Shown: piece by piece, positions 26,741 through 38,945 of the stretch
Layout of the letters: each line of letters begins with the position of its first letter
Numbering within the stretch: the stretch's first letter is position 1
Assembly (NCBI GenBank): GCA_021234155.1
Contig: JAJEKV010000046.1
Location: 11,176,818 to 11,240,817 of the forward strand
Direction: 5' to 3'
Length of the DNA stretch: 64,000 nucleotides
Origin: Isoetes taiwanensis
Taxonomy: Eukaryota > Streptophyta > Lycopodiopsida > Isoetales > Isoetaceae
Translations under genes and position numbers: made by a program
Notes under the pieces: generated by a model
Told to the model about the DNA's origin: nothing
Seen by the model: the letters and a program-made list of their open reading frames with translations, nothing else
Database searches by the model: none

Positions 26741-29284
26741 TGTTGAAGGTGTTCCTGGCAAAACCTTTAACCTCAGTGGTTTAGAACCTCCAAGTTGCTT
26801 AAGGCAACCACTCTGAGTGCAAAAACTCTAGGGGTAATGCTCAAGAAATTGTTTGAAGCAGCTTTCCCCGAATGATAAAAAGTCTGCCTTAGAAAAAGCC
26901 TGCCACATGCACACCATTTGAGCTTTGTTCATGATTCTTGTTTGCACAGATAATTGTCTAGCTGCAAAAGTCTGAGAGGTTTTGACAAGGCTAGATAGGC
27001 CAAATTATTGCTCCTGACCCAATCAATTTCTGGTCAATATCCCTGGCAGAGAGCTCAATTTATGATCTCGCTATTGGTAGTGGATTTTTAGTTTTTGAAA
27101 ATTTTGCCTACTCTGAAAAGGTCTGCACACAAAGGGCCTTGATGCTTTTGGCAGATAGAATTCTAGATTTTTTTTTTTTTGAATATTCTTTGGCTGACTG
27201 CTACAAAGTGTCAATAGTTGTGAACATAAGCCTATTTATGGAAGTAATGCATACCAATTCTATTGTTCCTACGACTAGTATGCATGAGATAATAATCTTG
27301 ATGCCCTAGGCACCTCTATGCCTCATTCTAATGCTTGATGCTGACTCCTGCTATGACAGATCTAGAACAGATAATTCAACCTTGTATTGATGGTTTAGAA
27401 TAGCAAAGGGATTGTTTTACACTTGCATGAAACATGCTGAGATGACACATTCATGATATTTAGCTGTTAAGGTAAGATATAACAAAGAAACTCTAGTGGC
27501 AGCTGCTTCTTTGAGAATAGATCAACAAGTGGCACAAATATTCAACAACAAGGGTCGGATTTTCAATTAACTCAGGTACTCAAAAGCAAACAACATGAAT
27601 TCCAAGCTCCGAGTCTTGGGCACAGGATCAAATAGGTAGACAATAAATCAATTCAAATAATTCAGTCAATAATTCGAATTGCAAATCAAGTATGGAGGTC
27701 AGAATCGAGCTCTAATCAATCAAGCCGGTCCTTCTTCAAAGCAAACAATCGCTTCTTCGCCTTAAAGCCCTCTCCTTTTCCTTCTGTTAAAAAGCCCCTT
27801 TTGTAGATGCTCTGTTCTGTTGCGTTCTTGATTAATTCCATTCAATTCTCTGTCTTTTTGCTTCCAATATGTGTTCTTGGCATTAAACAGGGTGATTCGA
27901 CAGGTTTGAGGTATGATTGAACAGTTGGTTTGGCCGAATCGACCGGATCTTGGCGCTCTCAGGTTTTAGGGTTCTTGAAAATTCGAGCGATATATCCCAC
28001 AGCCAGTTTTTGAATTGGCAGCTCAAGGTATATAAGCAAAAGAAAATCCTTAATTTATAATAATTGCGTGCAATATCCACGTGGGATTCGGTACCTCCAC
28101 CGCCTCCACACTTGGGATATTCCACGTGGCAAATGGGAGATTGGTCGGGAAGAAAAATAGGTCGGGGAGGGGTAGATAGGAAAAAAAAATTTATTCCAAA
28201 GACTATTGCACGATTCCCTAGGAGGCGAATATAAGGATCAAGATAAATCAATTTTTCAAATTTCTTTTTTCCAAAGGGAATCTTTTTTTGTGCTCTAGAA
28301 GATTCTAGAATCTTTTTTGCAATAGGGCATTTTCGACTTTGGCTTAAACATGGCTGGGAGAATGATGTGGCATGTGAGAGTGGTGACAAGGCTAGGTAGA
28401 CATGACATGGCAAATGGTGATGGTGACGTGTCAATCAACTTGGCTTAGAAAATTCTTTTTAGTCAAAATTTCGAGTGATGTGATCATGATGTGTGTGACA
28501 TGTGGATGGTGATGTGGTGGTGCTAATGATGATGTGGCAAGGTGATGTGTCAGCTTATGGGTGCAATTTTAAGGCTTTTGACAAAGATTTAGAGTTTGAA
28601 CATGGAAATGGAAGCATGACATGGCATGACTAGAGTGGTGATGTGTATGGTGACTTGGCACTTAGAATGCACCCTTCATGGGTCAATTTTTGTAAAATGC
28701 AACACTTTGGCATTTCCTTAGGCAAACTTGAGTTTTGAACGTTTCCGTTAGGGATTTTATGATTTTCCCTTTTCTTTGACTTTGATGTATGAAATGTTGA
28801 CTTTTGACCACATGCATGACCAAGTCAAATGAAGTTTTAGACCTTTGAATGGTGAGGAAGTGGTGTAAGAAGTGTGTGGCATATGAATGGTTCTTGAAAG
28901 TGTAATTTTGAATCTTCAAAGCTAAGTTTGACTTGGAAAGGAATTGTAGGCATGGAATTCAAAATCTCATGGGTGTTTCATGGTGGTGGAAGGTATGGGA
29001 GATGTGGAATGGGAGTCAAACTGCACAAAGATGCCTAGAACTCAAATGATCACATACCAAGAGATGATCTTCTAGGTGTCTTCTTTTTCTTTCTCCTTTT
29101 TTCCTTTGCTTGATACTTCTTTTGCCACTTTTGAGTGACCTGAGTCAATTGTCCTCTCCTTGCTCTTCAAGCTTTCAATGTATGCCAATAAAGCATTCTT
29201 CTAGTGCCTTGAAATTCAGATCAAAGTGTAAGGATTAGTCTTAAAATGTGCCTTGCTCTTCCATGCTGCCATAGCATGGCAGCA
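26741..29284 (-). repeat. E2 5' LTR (right boundary inferred)
   Basis: Starts TGTTGAAGGTG directly outside the primer binding site. A plausible end is TGCTGCCATAGCATGGCAGCA at about 29264-29284, the same inverted tip found in E1 and E3. Length would be about 2.54 kb, longer than E1's 1.93 kb. Non-coding; repeated CATGGCA/GATGTGG phrases occur at 28360-28660. No LTR partner or TSD confirms the end. Confidence 0.55.
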
Positions 29285-30438
29285 GCAGGAAGAAGCGATT
29301 AGGGCCAAAAGAAAAATTCAAAAGGGAAAAAAAATTCCTCAAACGTGTCACCCACAGCAAAATCAAAAAACTGTCAGATTCAACAATTTGATGCAAACTG
29401 CCAAAAGCTGTGGCAGAGACAGTGGGTGAACTAACAGAGATGCTGGAATTTGCCCCTTGCTTGCAGCTTTCGATCCAACAAATCTATGCTCATGGGATTC
29501 GCGGCTCAATGGGTCGCTCAAATTTGATATGGCAGTGTCAATAAATTTGAATTCATTGTCGTATCTAATCCGAGACATCACTTGGGATCTGCAAACTTGA
29601 GGCAATTGTCGAATCTGTTGTTGTAATGCAAATTGTCTGAAGCTGCAATGCCAAATCTCTGCCGACATAGATTTGCTAAGCTTCCTTTGCGGCACAATAA
29701 GAAATTTCATAGCGGCAGATTTCAAAAAAAAAAAAAAATTCAAACACAATTGATTGAGGACGAGGAGAATATAAGGATTTTTTTAGGCGGACAGAAAAAA
29801 TGAAACTGCTTTATATATGTTTAGATAGGAGCAATGTATCAAACATTATTAGCACCTATTGTTTAGTGTGGAATTTTAAATTCCCCCAACTACCAACAAC
29901 TAGGGTGAAGATGAATGATGAAAACCTATAGAAAATTCTATCTATCGAATTAAAAGACAAGAATATAATTCTTGGAAGTGTGCATGGATAATTAAAAAGG
30001 CAAGGTTGCTACACTATGAGGCACGTTTTGATAGCATGGGGTGTGTGCATTGAGGAGCGTGGTGCCCGAAATTGATCCCTGGATTCTAGTATATTTCCTG
30101 ATCCTCAAATTTATGATGCTTAATTGGCACACGTTGTGGCATAAGCCAAATGACGCCAGCATTAGCATCATAAATAGGAGCCGCACAATTTCCACGTCAT
30201 CGAATCAGATTTTCCTTTACCCAAAGTACAAGAAGAATAATGATACAAGGGAATAGAGATCGGATTTGGGTAATAATTAAAAGATTTTGTGGTGATTAAG
30301 GTCCCGGCCGGCGTTGACGTTAAGCGCTTAAATGCTTTCCATTTCCATGGAGCATCAAAATCAAGCCGCCATGCCTTTCCTAGCTGCCGGAATTAGCGTC
30401 TCAAGCTTCTAATTTCAGGTTTACAAGCTTTAGCTGCC
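29285..30438. other. Intergenic region upstream of the AHP gene
   Basis: No gene recognised. It contains a poly(A)-like run of about 15 A at 29726 and moderately GC-rich sequence before the AHP start. It presumably includes the AHP promoter, but no element is convincing. Confidence 0.4.
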
Positions 30439-31336
30439 ATGGACTTGCCTCTATTGCAGCAGCGCTACGTTGATTTTATCCACGCCCTTTTTCACGAGGT
30501 AAGCACAAATCGCAGAGCTTTTTTGGTTTAGAAATAGTTTCTTATTGTTAGGATGTACAGGGGGTTCTTGATGATCAGTTTACACAGCTTCAACAGCTTC
30601 AGGACCCTAGTAATCCAGGCTTTGTTGAGGAGGTTGTGGCATTGTTCTTTGATGACTCTCAGAAGCTTGTTGACGAATTGACGAAAGCTCTGTATGGCTT
30701 CTCATTCCTTTCGGCTAATCTTTGTATTGTTTGTGAAAATATTTTGTGTAATTGTGGTGTAGTGAACGGAAGCCTATTGATTATAAGCAAGTCGATGCTT
30801 ACGTTCACCAGTTCAAAGGAAGCAGTTCCAGGTACTTATATCTCCCCAAAAGGTTTCCAATACTTTTAGCCTAAGTATTCACTCGTCAAACACTTGCTTT
30901 ATTATCAGCATTGGGGCTCAAAGGTTGAAGTCTGTGTGTGTAAATTTTCGAGTATATTGTGAAAACAAGAACTTAGAGGGGTAACTGTGGCTTCCCTTCT
31001 TCAGCTTGCTTCCCTGAAAAGCCTGGTTATTTGATACTTTGTTCAATCATATTAGGTGCTGGCAGTGCTTGCAGCAAGTGAAGCATGAGTTCTTCATTGT
31101 AAAAAACAGGCTAGAAGTTTTGCTTCAGGTAAAAACTCTCTGGATCTACCTATACACGTAATAATACTACTTTATCCCTCTTTACCATTTTTTATTCTTT
31201 AAATTATCCTTCTTAAATATTTCCATGATTTTTAGGCCTTAACAACTCATGATTCCTTTCTCTATTGAATGATATGCAGCTGGAGGAACAGATTGTTGCA
31301 TTAGGCGGTGAAGTGCCATATGTGTTTGAGCAGTAA
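30439..31336 (+). CDS. AHP: Histidine-containing phosphotransfer protein (cytokinin two-component relay)
   Basis: Six exons with GT-AG introns: 30439-30498, 30561-30691, 30763-30831, 30909-30935, 31056-31128, 31280-31336, joining in frame to 138 residues (plant AHPs are about 140-155). The protein begins MDLPLLQQRYVDFIHALFHE and contains the HPt four-helix core with the phospho-accepting His in VHQFKGSSSSIGAQRLK (residue about 80), then WQCLQQVKHEF and a final helix ending PYVFEQ. The His is present, so this is not a pseudo-HPt. Known role: relays phosphate from hybrid histidine kinases to nuclear response regulators. The exon 4 donor choice (30935) is fixed by frame, as several GT lie in a GTGTGTGT run. 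Confidence 0.9.
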
Positions 31337-32231
31337 ATTGGTTTTGGCCGGTTGTACAGTGTCTTGAAAGGAATTTTTGTCCAAGCCCTCAACTCAAATG
31401 CAGCTTACTGTCATCAAGAAATATTTTTGTTCACACATTTCATGGGACTAATGCAACACAGACCAGTCCACTTCTCATCCTTCAAACTTGCCCTATGTTA
31501 TAGGTTGGGTAGAAATGAGCCCCCGCTTTGGAAGTAGATTCTATATGAAGGGATGGGATTTAAATACGAACCTTTTCAAATATTGTACTCCATGAAGCGC
31601 CATTATCCATGTTCTTAATAATACATTGTGAGAAGAGACCATGCAATCGTGGAAAACTGTACAACCAGTATTTTAAGTAAAAATATTTTCCAACGCTATG
31701 CCTGTTGCTTCATTGCTTTTCGCAGTCATTAATATTTAGCAGCTTGGGTACAGGATTTGGGTTAGCAAGGTATGGATTTGATGCAACATCTGGCTGGCAG
31801 TGTACAGGAATGGAGCGGCACTTACTAACTTCATTGATAAGCTGTTCTGATAAATTGCTTTACCATATTTTTTTTCTTTTGACATAAGCCCTTTTTTAAT
31901 CCTTGGGTCTTTCTAAGAGTATAAATATTTTATCTACCCACCAGGGGAAAATGGTCCATGGAGACAAAATCAACATTTCTTTGGAAATTTATAAATGTGT
32001 AATGAAATTGTAGTTCATATGGTTTATGATTGATAATTCTCGACCAATCAAGATAGGTAGTGAAGATAACTTTTCTTTTAGGGAAATTTACCAAAATAAC
32101 CTTAATTGTTGACTTAATTCCCAAAAAGCCCTTAACATTTCTGGAATTCTCAAAATGCCCTCAATTCTTAGATATTTTCCCAAATAGCCCTTCATATTTT
32201 AAAATCACCAGAAAGCACGTTCTTACAATAG
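31337..32231. other. AHP 3' flank and spacer
   Basis: No gene seen. 32080-32210 has repeated motifs of the type AAATGCCCTCAATTCTTAG / AAAAGCCCTTAACATTTCTGG at irregular spacing. This looks like repeat DNA leading into the MULE fragment. Confidence 0.45.
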
Positions 32232-32435
32232 ATGATCATTCTTTGCAGGGCTTTAAATTCTTGGCTTCTTGAAGCTAGAGATAAGCCTATCATCCCAATG
32301 CTAAAAATTATTCGAAGACAACTAGCTGAATGCTTTTACAAGAATCGTGTTAAAGGAGAAGCTTTGTGGGCGTGGAGAAGATGCTACATACACTCTAGTG
32401 AAAGATGCTCAATAACATATTATAAAGCTCACTAA
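32232..32435 (+). pseudogene. Mutator-like (MULE) transposase C-terminal fragment
   Basis: The frame reads LNSWLLEARDKPIIPMLKII, RRQLAECFYKNR. This matches the pattern of plant MuDR-type transposases after the catalytic domain (fNxWIleAR.kPi..ml..IR..l...f..R). No zinc finger, DDE core or terminal inverted repeats were seen nearby, so it is a relic. Confidence 0.65.
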
Positions 32436-35400
32436 ACGAGCTAGAAGGTACATGGTAATTTCCTTCTAATGCATTTGTGTTTGTACAAAGTCCAGATCGA
32501 TCAATTGTGGTTAATACTGAGTCTAAAACATGTTCATGCTTGGAGTGCAAATGTTAGGATTGCTTTGTGGTCATGCAGTTGTTGCTGGTTTTTTTTCGGC
32601 GACAAAGTCAAGAGCTTTATCCCCATCCAAGTTGCAGAAATTCCTGTAAAAAATGATCGTCTGTTATAACCCTTTCTTTTATTAGCTTTTAGGTTTATAT
32701 GATTGATAATTCTCCATCAATCAACGTTGATTTCTTGAGAAATAGTAACAACTCAATCTATTGTTTTAGTATACACTCCTTAAAAAATGACTTATATAGG
32801 GGTTTCTCTCACCTTATACATGAAGATGGCATATGCCGTACCAATAACGTGGATCCTAGGCCCTTTTCTTGCAAAAAAAAAAAACCTTCGCATTTTTTTC
32901 CTCTTAATCTAATTTCCTTTATTCTATTTCTATTTTTTAGGACCTCATCCCTCCGTGCAAACTATCTCCGCCCTATTTGGGTTAGAATTGATAGAAAATT
33001 GGAAACCCTTCCAAATTTCCAACTAACTTGGAAGGGTTTCCACATTTGAAGCCCGGAAGGGTTTCCACTAGGATTTTTTTTTTGGGGTGGAATGACATCC
33101 ACCACTCATAAATTTAAATGATTTAATGCAAGCGGCCCAATTTGGGCGAACCTTTTTACCTTTTTGCGAAAAAAGAGTTCCTGTTCTTGGCTTGCATCAT
33201 GCTTGTTTGAATCCGGCTTGTTTGGCGATTGCCGATTTGATTCCAGAGCATGCAATCCGAAAGTATTTCCAGGTAAAGAATGCTATGAAGGAAATGATAT
33301 TTGCTATTCTTTAATCTTCAATCTCCCAAGCAAGATCTTGTTGAAAATCAGTACAAGAGTGGATTGGGCGCTATAGATTAAGAAGGGAAGACTTTGTCTG
33401 GTGATGAAATCTTGAAGAATGTTAACTAAAGGAAGAGCTCTGGTCGTTCTGCAGAAATAGCAAAGTTCGATCACCCAAATTGACATCAATATCCATCGTC
33501 TATTTGTATAGGCATCTTTAGAACCCCTTGCTTGGGCCATTTTGGTCAATGTCAAACAGTGGTGTAAGGGCAATGGCTGTATTCTTATTAGATTGCATAT
33601 ATTTTGCAAACAGAATGTACCAATGGTCTTCTTTCCATATTATTCTGTTTTCTTTTGTAGGCCCTGCCTTGGATATTACGAGTGGCTATTCTGTTTCTAT
33701 AAAGTGCACCAAGAAGCTTGAAGACGCACCGAGATTCTCTTTTACAAATTGCCTCAACAAGTAAAGATTCTTATGCAAGATAAACTCTATTGTGTTACCT
33801 GCAGGGCTGCAGGGCTTTTGTTTCAAGGCTCGAATTTTACATCCAAGCAATGATCTTTAGCGCTTATACGATCTTTTTCCATGAACGTGTGCTGGCTTTG
33901 CAGATCCAGGTCCCTTTTGCAGATCCAGTTCTGCCCTTCTTATTTGCAAGAGAGGCACGAAAGGCCAACCCAAATCGGGCGTACATAAAACCATCGTCAT
34001 CCCTCTCTCTATTTATGCCAACGATCCTTATCAAGGTACCTAATTACTCAAACTTTGTAAAAGCTCTTGCAAGGGACATTACTTGGAAGTCTCTAGTGAT
34101 TGGAATTTGTGCAACTCCATATATGTTGTTATGTTAACAATCTTTTGAAAAACCTGCGACAAGTTATCTTTTTCTTAAAGCCTCAGCGTCATAAATTTCC
34201 TATCAAGCATATCAAGTTGATAAGTGTTCTAAACCTCATAAATGCCACATCTCTTTTTGAGATTTACCTTAATTGAACATGATATTTGAACTCAATTTGC
34301 TTGCTACAATTACACGAGCTTCATGCAATTTACCTTTCAAATTGCTTACATTACTGCCTTTAGTTGTGTTTAAAATCCTTCACCAAATGCTTCAGCACTT
34401 CTAGATGATTGCTGCTTTCTGCTTTAATATTATCACCTCCCTCAAAGTAATTCCGTAGTATTTTAGCTTCCAAAACATTTGAAATCTAGCTTCAGCTTGA
34501 AATACTCCAATGCCACTTAGAAGTTATGACCCTAACTTGATTGTCATAGCTCTGTTAGAAATCATAAAAGCTAAATAGAAGATCAATTTATTGTATTGTA
34601 CTCAAGTTCATAGTGAAATGAAACTCTAAAGTCAATGGTCATAGCAATAAAGTCAACGACCATTCAAAGTGCATTGTCGGATATAGATATACTGTAGCAA
34701 GATATCTTTCAGAAATTCATAAATAATATCTTTGTTACAATATCGTCCCCCCTAGAACTATACGAATCAATTTAACACGAGATGACACATTCAATTTATA
34801 CTTGTTTCCATTTTATAATCCATCTCCATAAATCGTAGAGTCAGTTTCGAGCTTGTCGATTTATTTTGGCTCCATGCTATTAGTCCATCTAGATTTTTCA
34901 ATTATTTCATATATCAACCCATTAACTATCAATAATTTGGAATTTTCCGGTTTGGTGGAAAAAGATTTTGGATTTTTTTTAGGGTGATTTCCTATGATTG
35001 TTGGTGTTTTGGTGGCCGAAAAATATTTCCGTGCTTCCAAAAACCAGGAGCAATTTTGTTGGCATTATTTCGACAAATGCAGTCTTATCTGCCCTGCTCC
35101 ACGATTGCAAATTGCAAGGTTGAAAGGTGTCGAAGATTCTCATTTGCCATGCGATTTCAAGCATGTGTCGGCATAGATTTTTAGCTGTCGCCCTAAATGC
35201 CAAGGTTTAAGGTATTCCAACGTGCTATTAGGACTTAAGGATTTTAGTGTTGGTTAGATTCCGTTGTATTATGGCATGCTGGTTATGTTGCTTTTATGGC
35301 GTTCTTAGAAACAAAGCAGAAGATTACCTGCAAGTGATCCTATGCCATGAGGGCAAGCGTTAGAGGAGACCTAGCTAATGGAAATTTCTTAGTTTTTGTT

Positions 35401-35522
35401 TGCACCGAGGACACTAGGTATTGAATCAATGCATTCAATGTTGTTGTGGGTTGCATCTTTGGTCATGGAATAGAATCATTTCATTTGAGAGATTATAGAT
35501 TGTCTGGCTCGGTGATGAGCAT
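32436..35522. other. Spacer with dispersed repeat pieces; no gene supported
   Basis: At 32996-33070 there are GGAAACCCTTCC and GGAAGGGTTTCC in inverted arrangement, and at 33963-33996 a 34 bp segment (CAAATCGGGCGTACATAAAA core) also found at 42163-42196. Both link this region to the minisatellite at 42.0-42.5 kb. A 115-residue frame at 33790-34137 has no recognisable domain. Confidence 0.5.
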
Positions 35523-35760
35523 TTGTCCTTCCTTTCTAGCAGTAGATCTGAGGCCTGCAACCGAATTTAAAAGGATATTTGGGGCTTTGTCCTGCCTTTC
35601 TAACAGTAGATCCGAGGCATGCAAAGATCATATGTGTTGGGCCGAATTTAAAGAGACATTTGGGGCTTTATCCTGCCTTTCTAGCAGTAGATCTGAGATC
35701 TGCAAAGATCATATATGTTGGGCCGAATTTAAAAAGATTTGGAGCTTTGCAGAAGGTTAT
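35523..35760. repeat. 81-bp tandem repeat, about 2.8 copies
   Basis: CCGAATTTAAA starts at 35561, 35642 and 35723, giving an exact 81 bp period, and a partial copy precedes the first. Units contain CTTTCTA(G/A)CAGTAGATC and AAAGATCATAT(G/A)TGTTGGG. Because 81 is divisible by 3, one frame (35446-35796) reads a 27-residue repeat (FGALSCLS.SRSE.CKDH.CW), but nothing else suggests it is translated. Confidence 0.88.
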
Positions 35761-38365
35761 GTACATGATTTATCCATTTTATCCATATATTCATGACTTA
35801 TCCAAAGTAAGGTATGTATTATGAGCACTAAGCATGTATGGTATTGTTAATTTGGTTTCTCGATTATACAAGTCATGTTGTTTATAGAAAGGCCGCTCTT
35901 GCTGTTACATCATTTTTACTTTATTGATTAGAAGATGCAATCATTATGTTTTGATCTTTTAATAAAATTGTTATACTATATCTCCCATAAGTGTTTGTAG
36001 CATATCCACACTGCAAATTGGAACTGGCAGAAGTGTCATATTGATAGGCATTTGATACTAAATCTATGATTTATTTGAAACATCATGTTTTCTTTCTTCT
36101 GAGATTGAGGTCTGAAGCAGAGCAATTGCTTAGAGCTCCTATACATTTTTTTGTAGATTATTAGCCAGTTCAAGATACTAAATTTGTATATTTTTGTCGA
36201 TATTAAATTTAGTTTCTAGATGGCACGTTTCAGACATGGGACATTAGTGAGTTTACTAATATGCATTTGGGTTTGATGTGTAGAACTAATGCCACGTTTC
36301 TAAAATACTTGGTGCATATTTTTATCTTGCAATTATTTTCTTACCTTTTTTCTTAAAGCTTTGGAGATCCGGATTTTGAGCCTAGAAGGAGATTTGGAAG
36401 ACTGTTATTATGTCAACAGAAAGAAAGATACCCCACAAACGAGGAACTTTACATACGGTGTAGATTAAGGAATAAGGGGTGAATATGCCTATCCAACAGC
36501 TCTCGTTGCCCGGAGTCACCCCCCGTGTGAATATGCACCCAAACCAAAGGGGGTTTAAGGGGGATTTTAATTTAAATGTGTTGGACCCAATGGTTGTGTT
36601 AATTAATGTTAATGGTAGTTATGTGTTGGTTGTTATACTAAAAAAAATTTTGGGCCCTTCGGGCCCTAAAAAAACAAGCATACATAAACTCTGAGGTAAA
36701 CAAAACTAGCAACCAGAAGGCTTTAGCAAGCAAGGCAATTTTAATTAATCAAATAATATCAGGCAATATGACATGTGTAAGGAATAAATATAGCAGCAAT
36801 TAATATGCTTCAATGTAACATTTGATATTACAAAAGCCACAGATGCATTAACATCACATTTCTTCATAACCTTAATGGCCATCTCTTCCTGTAAGATCAT
36901 AAACTTCTATTGAACTACATCTCCCTTGAAGCACTAAGTTAAACTTCTATTGAACTACATCTCCCTTGAAGCACTAAGTTCATTGGTAGATGAAACATGC
37001 AAAGCCTCATGATAAAAAATAATGGTAGTAAAGGAGACAATATTTGGATTTGGCATTGCTTGAAATTTTTAAGGGTTTTTTTATCTAGCAAGATTCATAT
37101 GTCTGGCTTTGTCGCCATGTTTATGCAATCAGGAGATGGAAATACAAGAAATGTAATGTGATCATTAGAATGTAAACTACAGATAAACACAATAGAGGAA
37201 CAATATATAAGGAAAATAAAAATATTCGTACCACTGATATTATGATGGTGCTGATATTATGATGATGCTGACAGCAATCTCCCATAGATGCAACTTTCAT
37301 CCATTCTTATTCTTATAAAACACTTAATCCTAAATATGCTAAACAATCCCTGATAAGGAACCAAATGCACTGCATAGTTTAAAGAAATACTGGAAGATTC
37401 GATATCATAGCCCACAAAACGAGCATGGAATTGATTGTTTGAATCTTGTAGTATGGTATCATGCTTACATTCTGCATTGGAAAACAGGGAATGATCATCC
37501 ATACCACATGTGAATCCATACATCTGCAGGTTCATAGCAAGGCTTACAGAGATGAAAACATGAGTAACAAACATGCAAAAGGAGCTAGCCTGCAGATGAA
37601 ATGTGACCAGCTTACTGAGGATTGAGAGAATACAACCAACATCTTCAGCTCTGTATAGCTTGTAGAATGAGTGCACAAGACCAATATTTCCAAATTGTAC
37701 CTCGTTAATGACACCAGCCATGGCTACTGCCTTAAAATGTTAAAACAGAGAAGAAATTAGCTATAGAGCCATTTGCTTCCTCCCGAAATCTTCCATGAAT
37801 GCAACATATATCATCTGGTTCTTTTATCTAAACCTGTCTGAGATAGATTAAGAGTAACTAGAGGAAAAAATCGACCTTCAGCCATTACCCTGGTGTCCAG
37901 AATCGGCCTTTAAAGTAAGTAATCCATGAATAACTCTAACTTATGAAAGAAATTGCCTATTACTACACAAATCAGTGAAACACGTATCAGAATGCAAGAG
38001 AGCATTTCTTTCCATTGTAATATTGCTAGCTCTATGTGGCATTAGAGTCAGAAGTATTCCTAAACTAGTCTGTCTTGACAGAGAATAGGGAATGCTGGCC
38101 CACTTCAGTGAGTAAGAATGACACCCATCCGCCAGCAAGGTAAGTACCAGTTTGGGCCTTGTATGGTCATCATAGAAGTTATAAATAATTGACATGCAGG
38201 TTTTTGTTGATGGCAAACTGTACAGATTGATGTCCTCACTATGACCTATGATTAACTAACTCTTGTGAGTCTTCATTAACCCAGAAGTTGGGATTTGCCA
38301 TACCTATGACATAAACTGAACTACCTAAAAAAATATCAAGCATAACCAGTATAATCTTCACTAAC
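35761..38365. other. AT-rich spacer, no gene recognised
   Basis: Includes a perfect 40 bp tandem duplication at 36901-36980, a GGGCCCTTCGGGCCC palindromic run near 36653, and a minus-strand 154-residue frame at 37257-37721 without a known domain. No GATA zinc-finger exon is found where the ZML-like gene to the right would need one. Confidence 0.5.
36901..36980. repeat. 40-bp perfect tandem duplication
   Basis: AAACTTCTATTGAACTACAT begins at 36901 and 36941; both 40 bp units end GCACTAAGTT and are identical. Confidence 0.92.
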
Positions 38366-38945
38366 CTTCTCTGGAGCCACATCATCAAAGACGTAAACTT
38401 CACCTTGATCCTGACTGCTGTGGAGTCTCCGGCGTTTCTTTCTTACTCTTGTTTTCTGCAATGGACTTTGATGAGGCAAATTGCCCTTTGTGCCATTGCA
38501 TCCTGCAGAAATGAGTACACTATTTTTTGAAAATGATTTACTATCTGCAAAACTCCAAAACATTATTTACTTAGTTACCAAACACAAATGTTTGTTCATG
38601 CAGGCACTTATGCATGTAGAATCAACCTATACAACAAAAATGGATTAAGCAATCATTATTTAGCAAATACCTCTCGGCAACCTCCTTCCGGACTGTGTAA
38701 CGTATTTTGTTGTCAAAACAATGTTCTTTCCGTTTTTCACGGAATCTGTTCAGTGAAGCCAGTCTTTGGGGCATATTAACACGTGAAAAATACTCAGATG
38801 GAGGCTTTAAAGAGGGAATCATAATAGAAAACTTAGTTTACGTCAACTAGCATATGAGTTTCGGCAGTGCAAACCTTAGGCCCTTCATGACTCACAATAG
38901 CTCCAGACATTCCAGGAGGAATTTCTCGGCCTCCTAGTAATCTAC
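38366..38945 (-). pseudogene. TIFY/CCT (ZML, ZIM-like) transcription factor fragment with scrambled exon order
   Basis: Minus strand, in order: TIFY second half LLGGREIPPGMSG (about 38875-38945, donor at 38874); CCT domain [20 protein letters not shown].. [11 protein letters not shown] (exon to 38671, donor GTATTT); then an exon 38366-38502 that starts in frame with the CCT end (RMQWHKGQFASSKS) and, after a frame change and TGA near 38400, encodes the TIFY first half QGEVYVFDDVAPEK with its own donor (GTTAGT). In ZML/GATA-TIFY proteins TIFY precedes CCT and GATA follows. Here the first TIFY exon lies behind CCT and no GATA finger is seen, so this is a rearranged pseudogene. Confidence 0.75.

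Larger units (their letters stand above)
21058..29284 (-). mobile_element. E2: Ty3/gypsy retrotransposon, 3' LTR apparently missing
   Basis: Minus-strand relative of E1 and E3. A long LTR-like block at 26741-29284 is followed by the primer binding site at 26720-26737, full-length gag, protease, extra RNase H, RT, RNase H and integrase down to about 21240. The pyrimidine-rich stretch at 21058-21150 corresponds to the 3' non-coding part. No second copy of the LTR start (TGTTGAAGGTG) appears to its left, so the 3' end is truncated or too diverged to see. It contains a 238 bp MITE. Confidence 0.82.

Noticed and set aside
33790-34137. 115-residue plus-strand frame
   Set aside because: No domain, no homologous neighbour, and it overlaps the dispersed 34 bp repeat also found at 42.2 kb.
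37257-37721. 154-residue minus-strand frame considered as the GATA-domain exon of the ZML-like gene
   Set aside because: No CX2C-type GATA finger or Lys/Arg tail was seen, and its sequence does not match the family.
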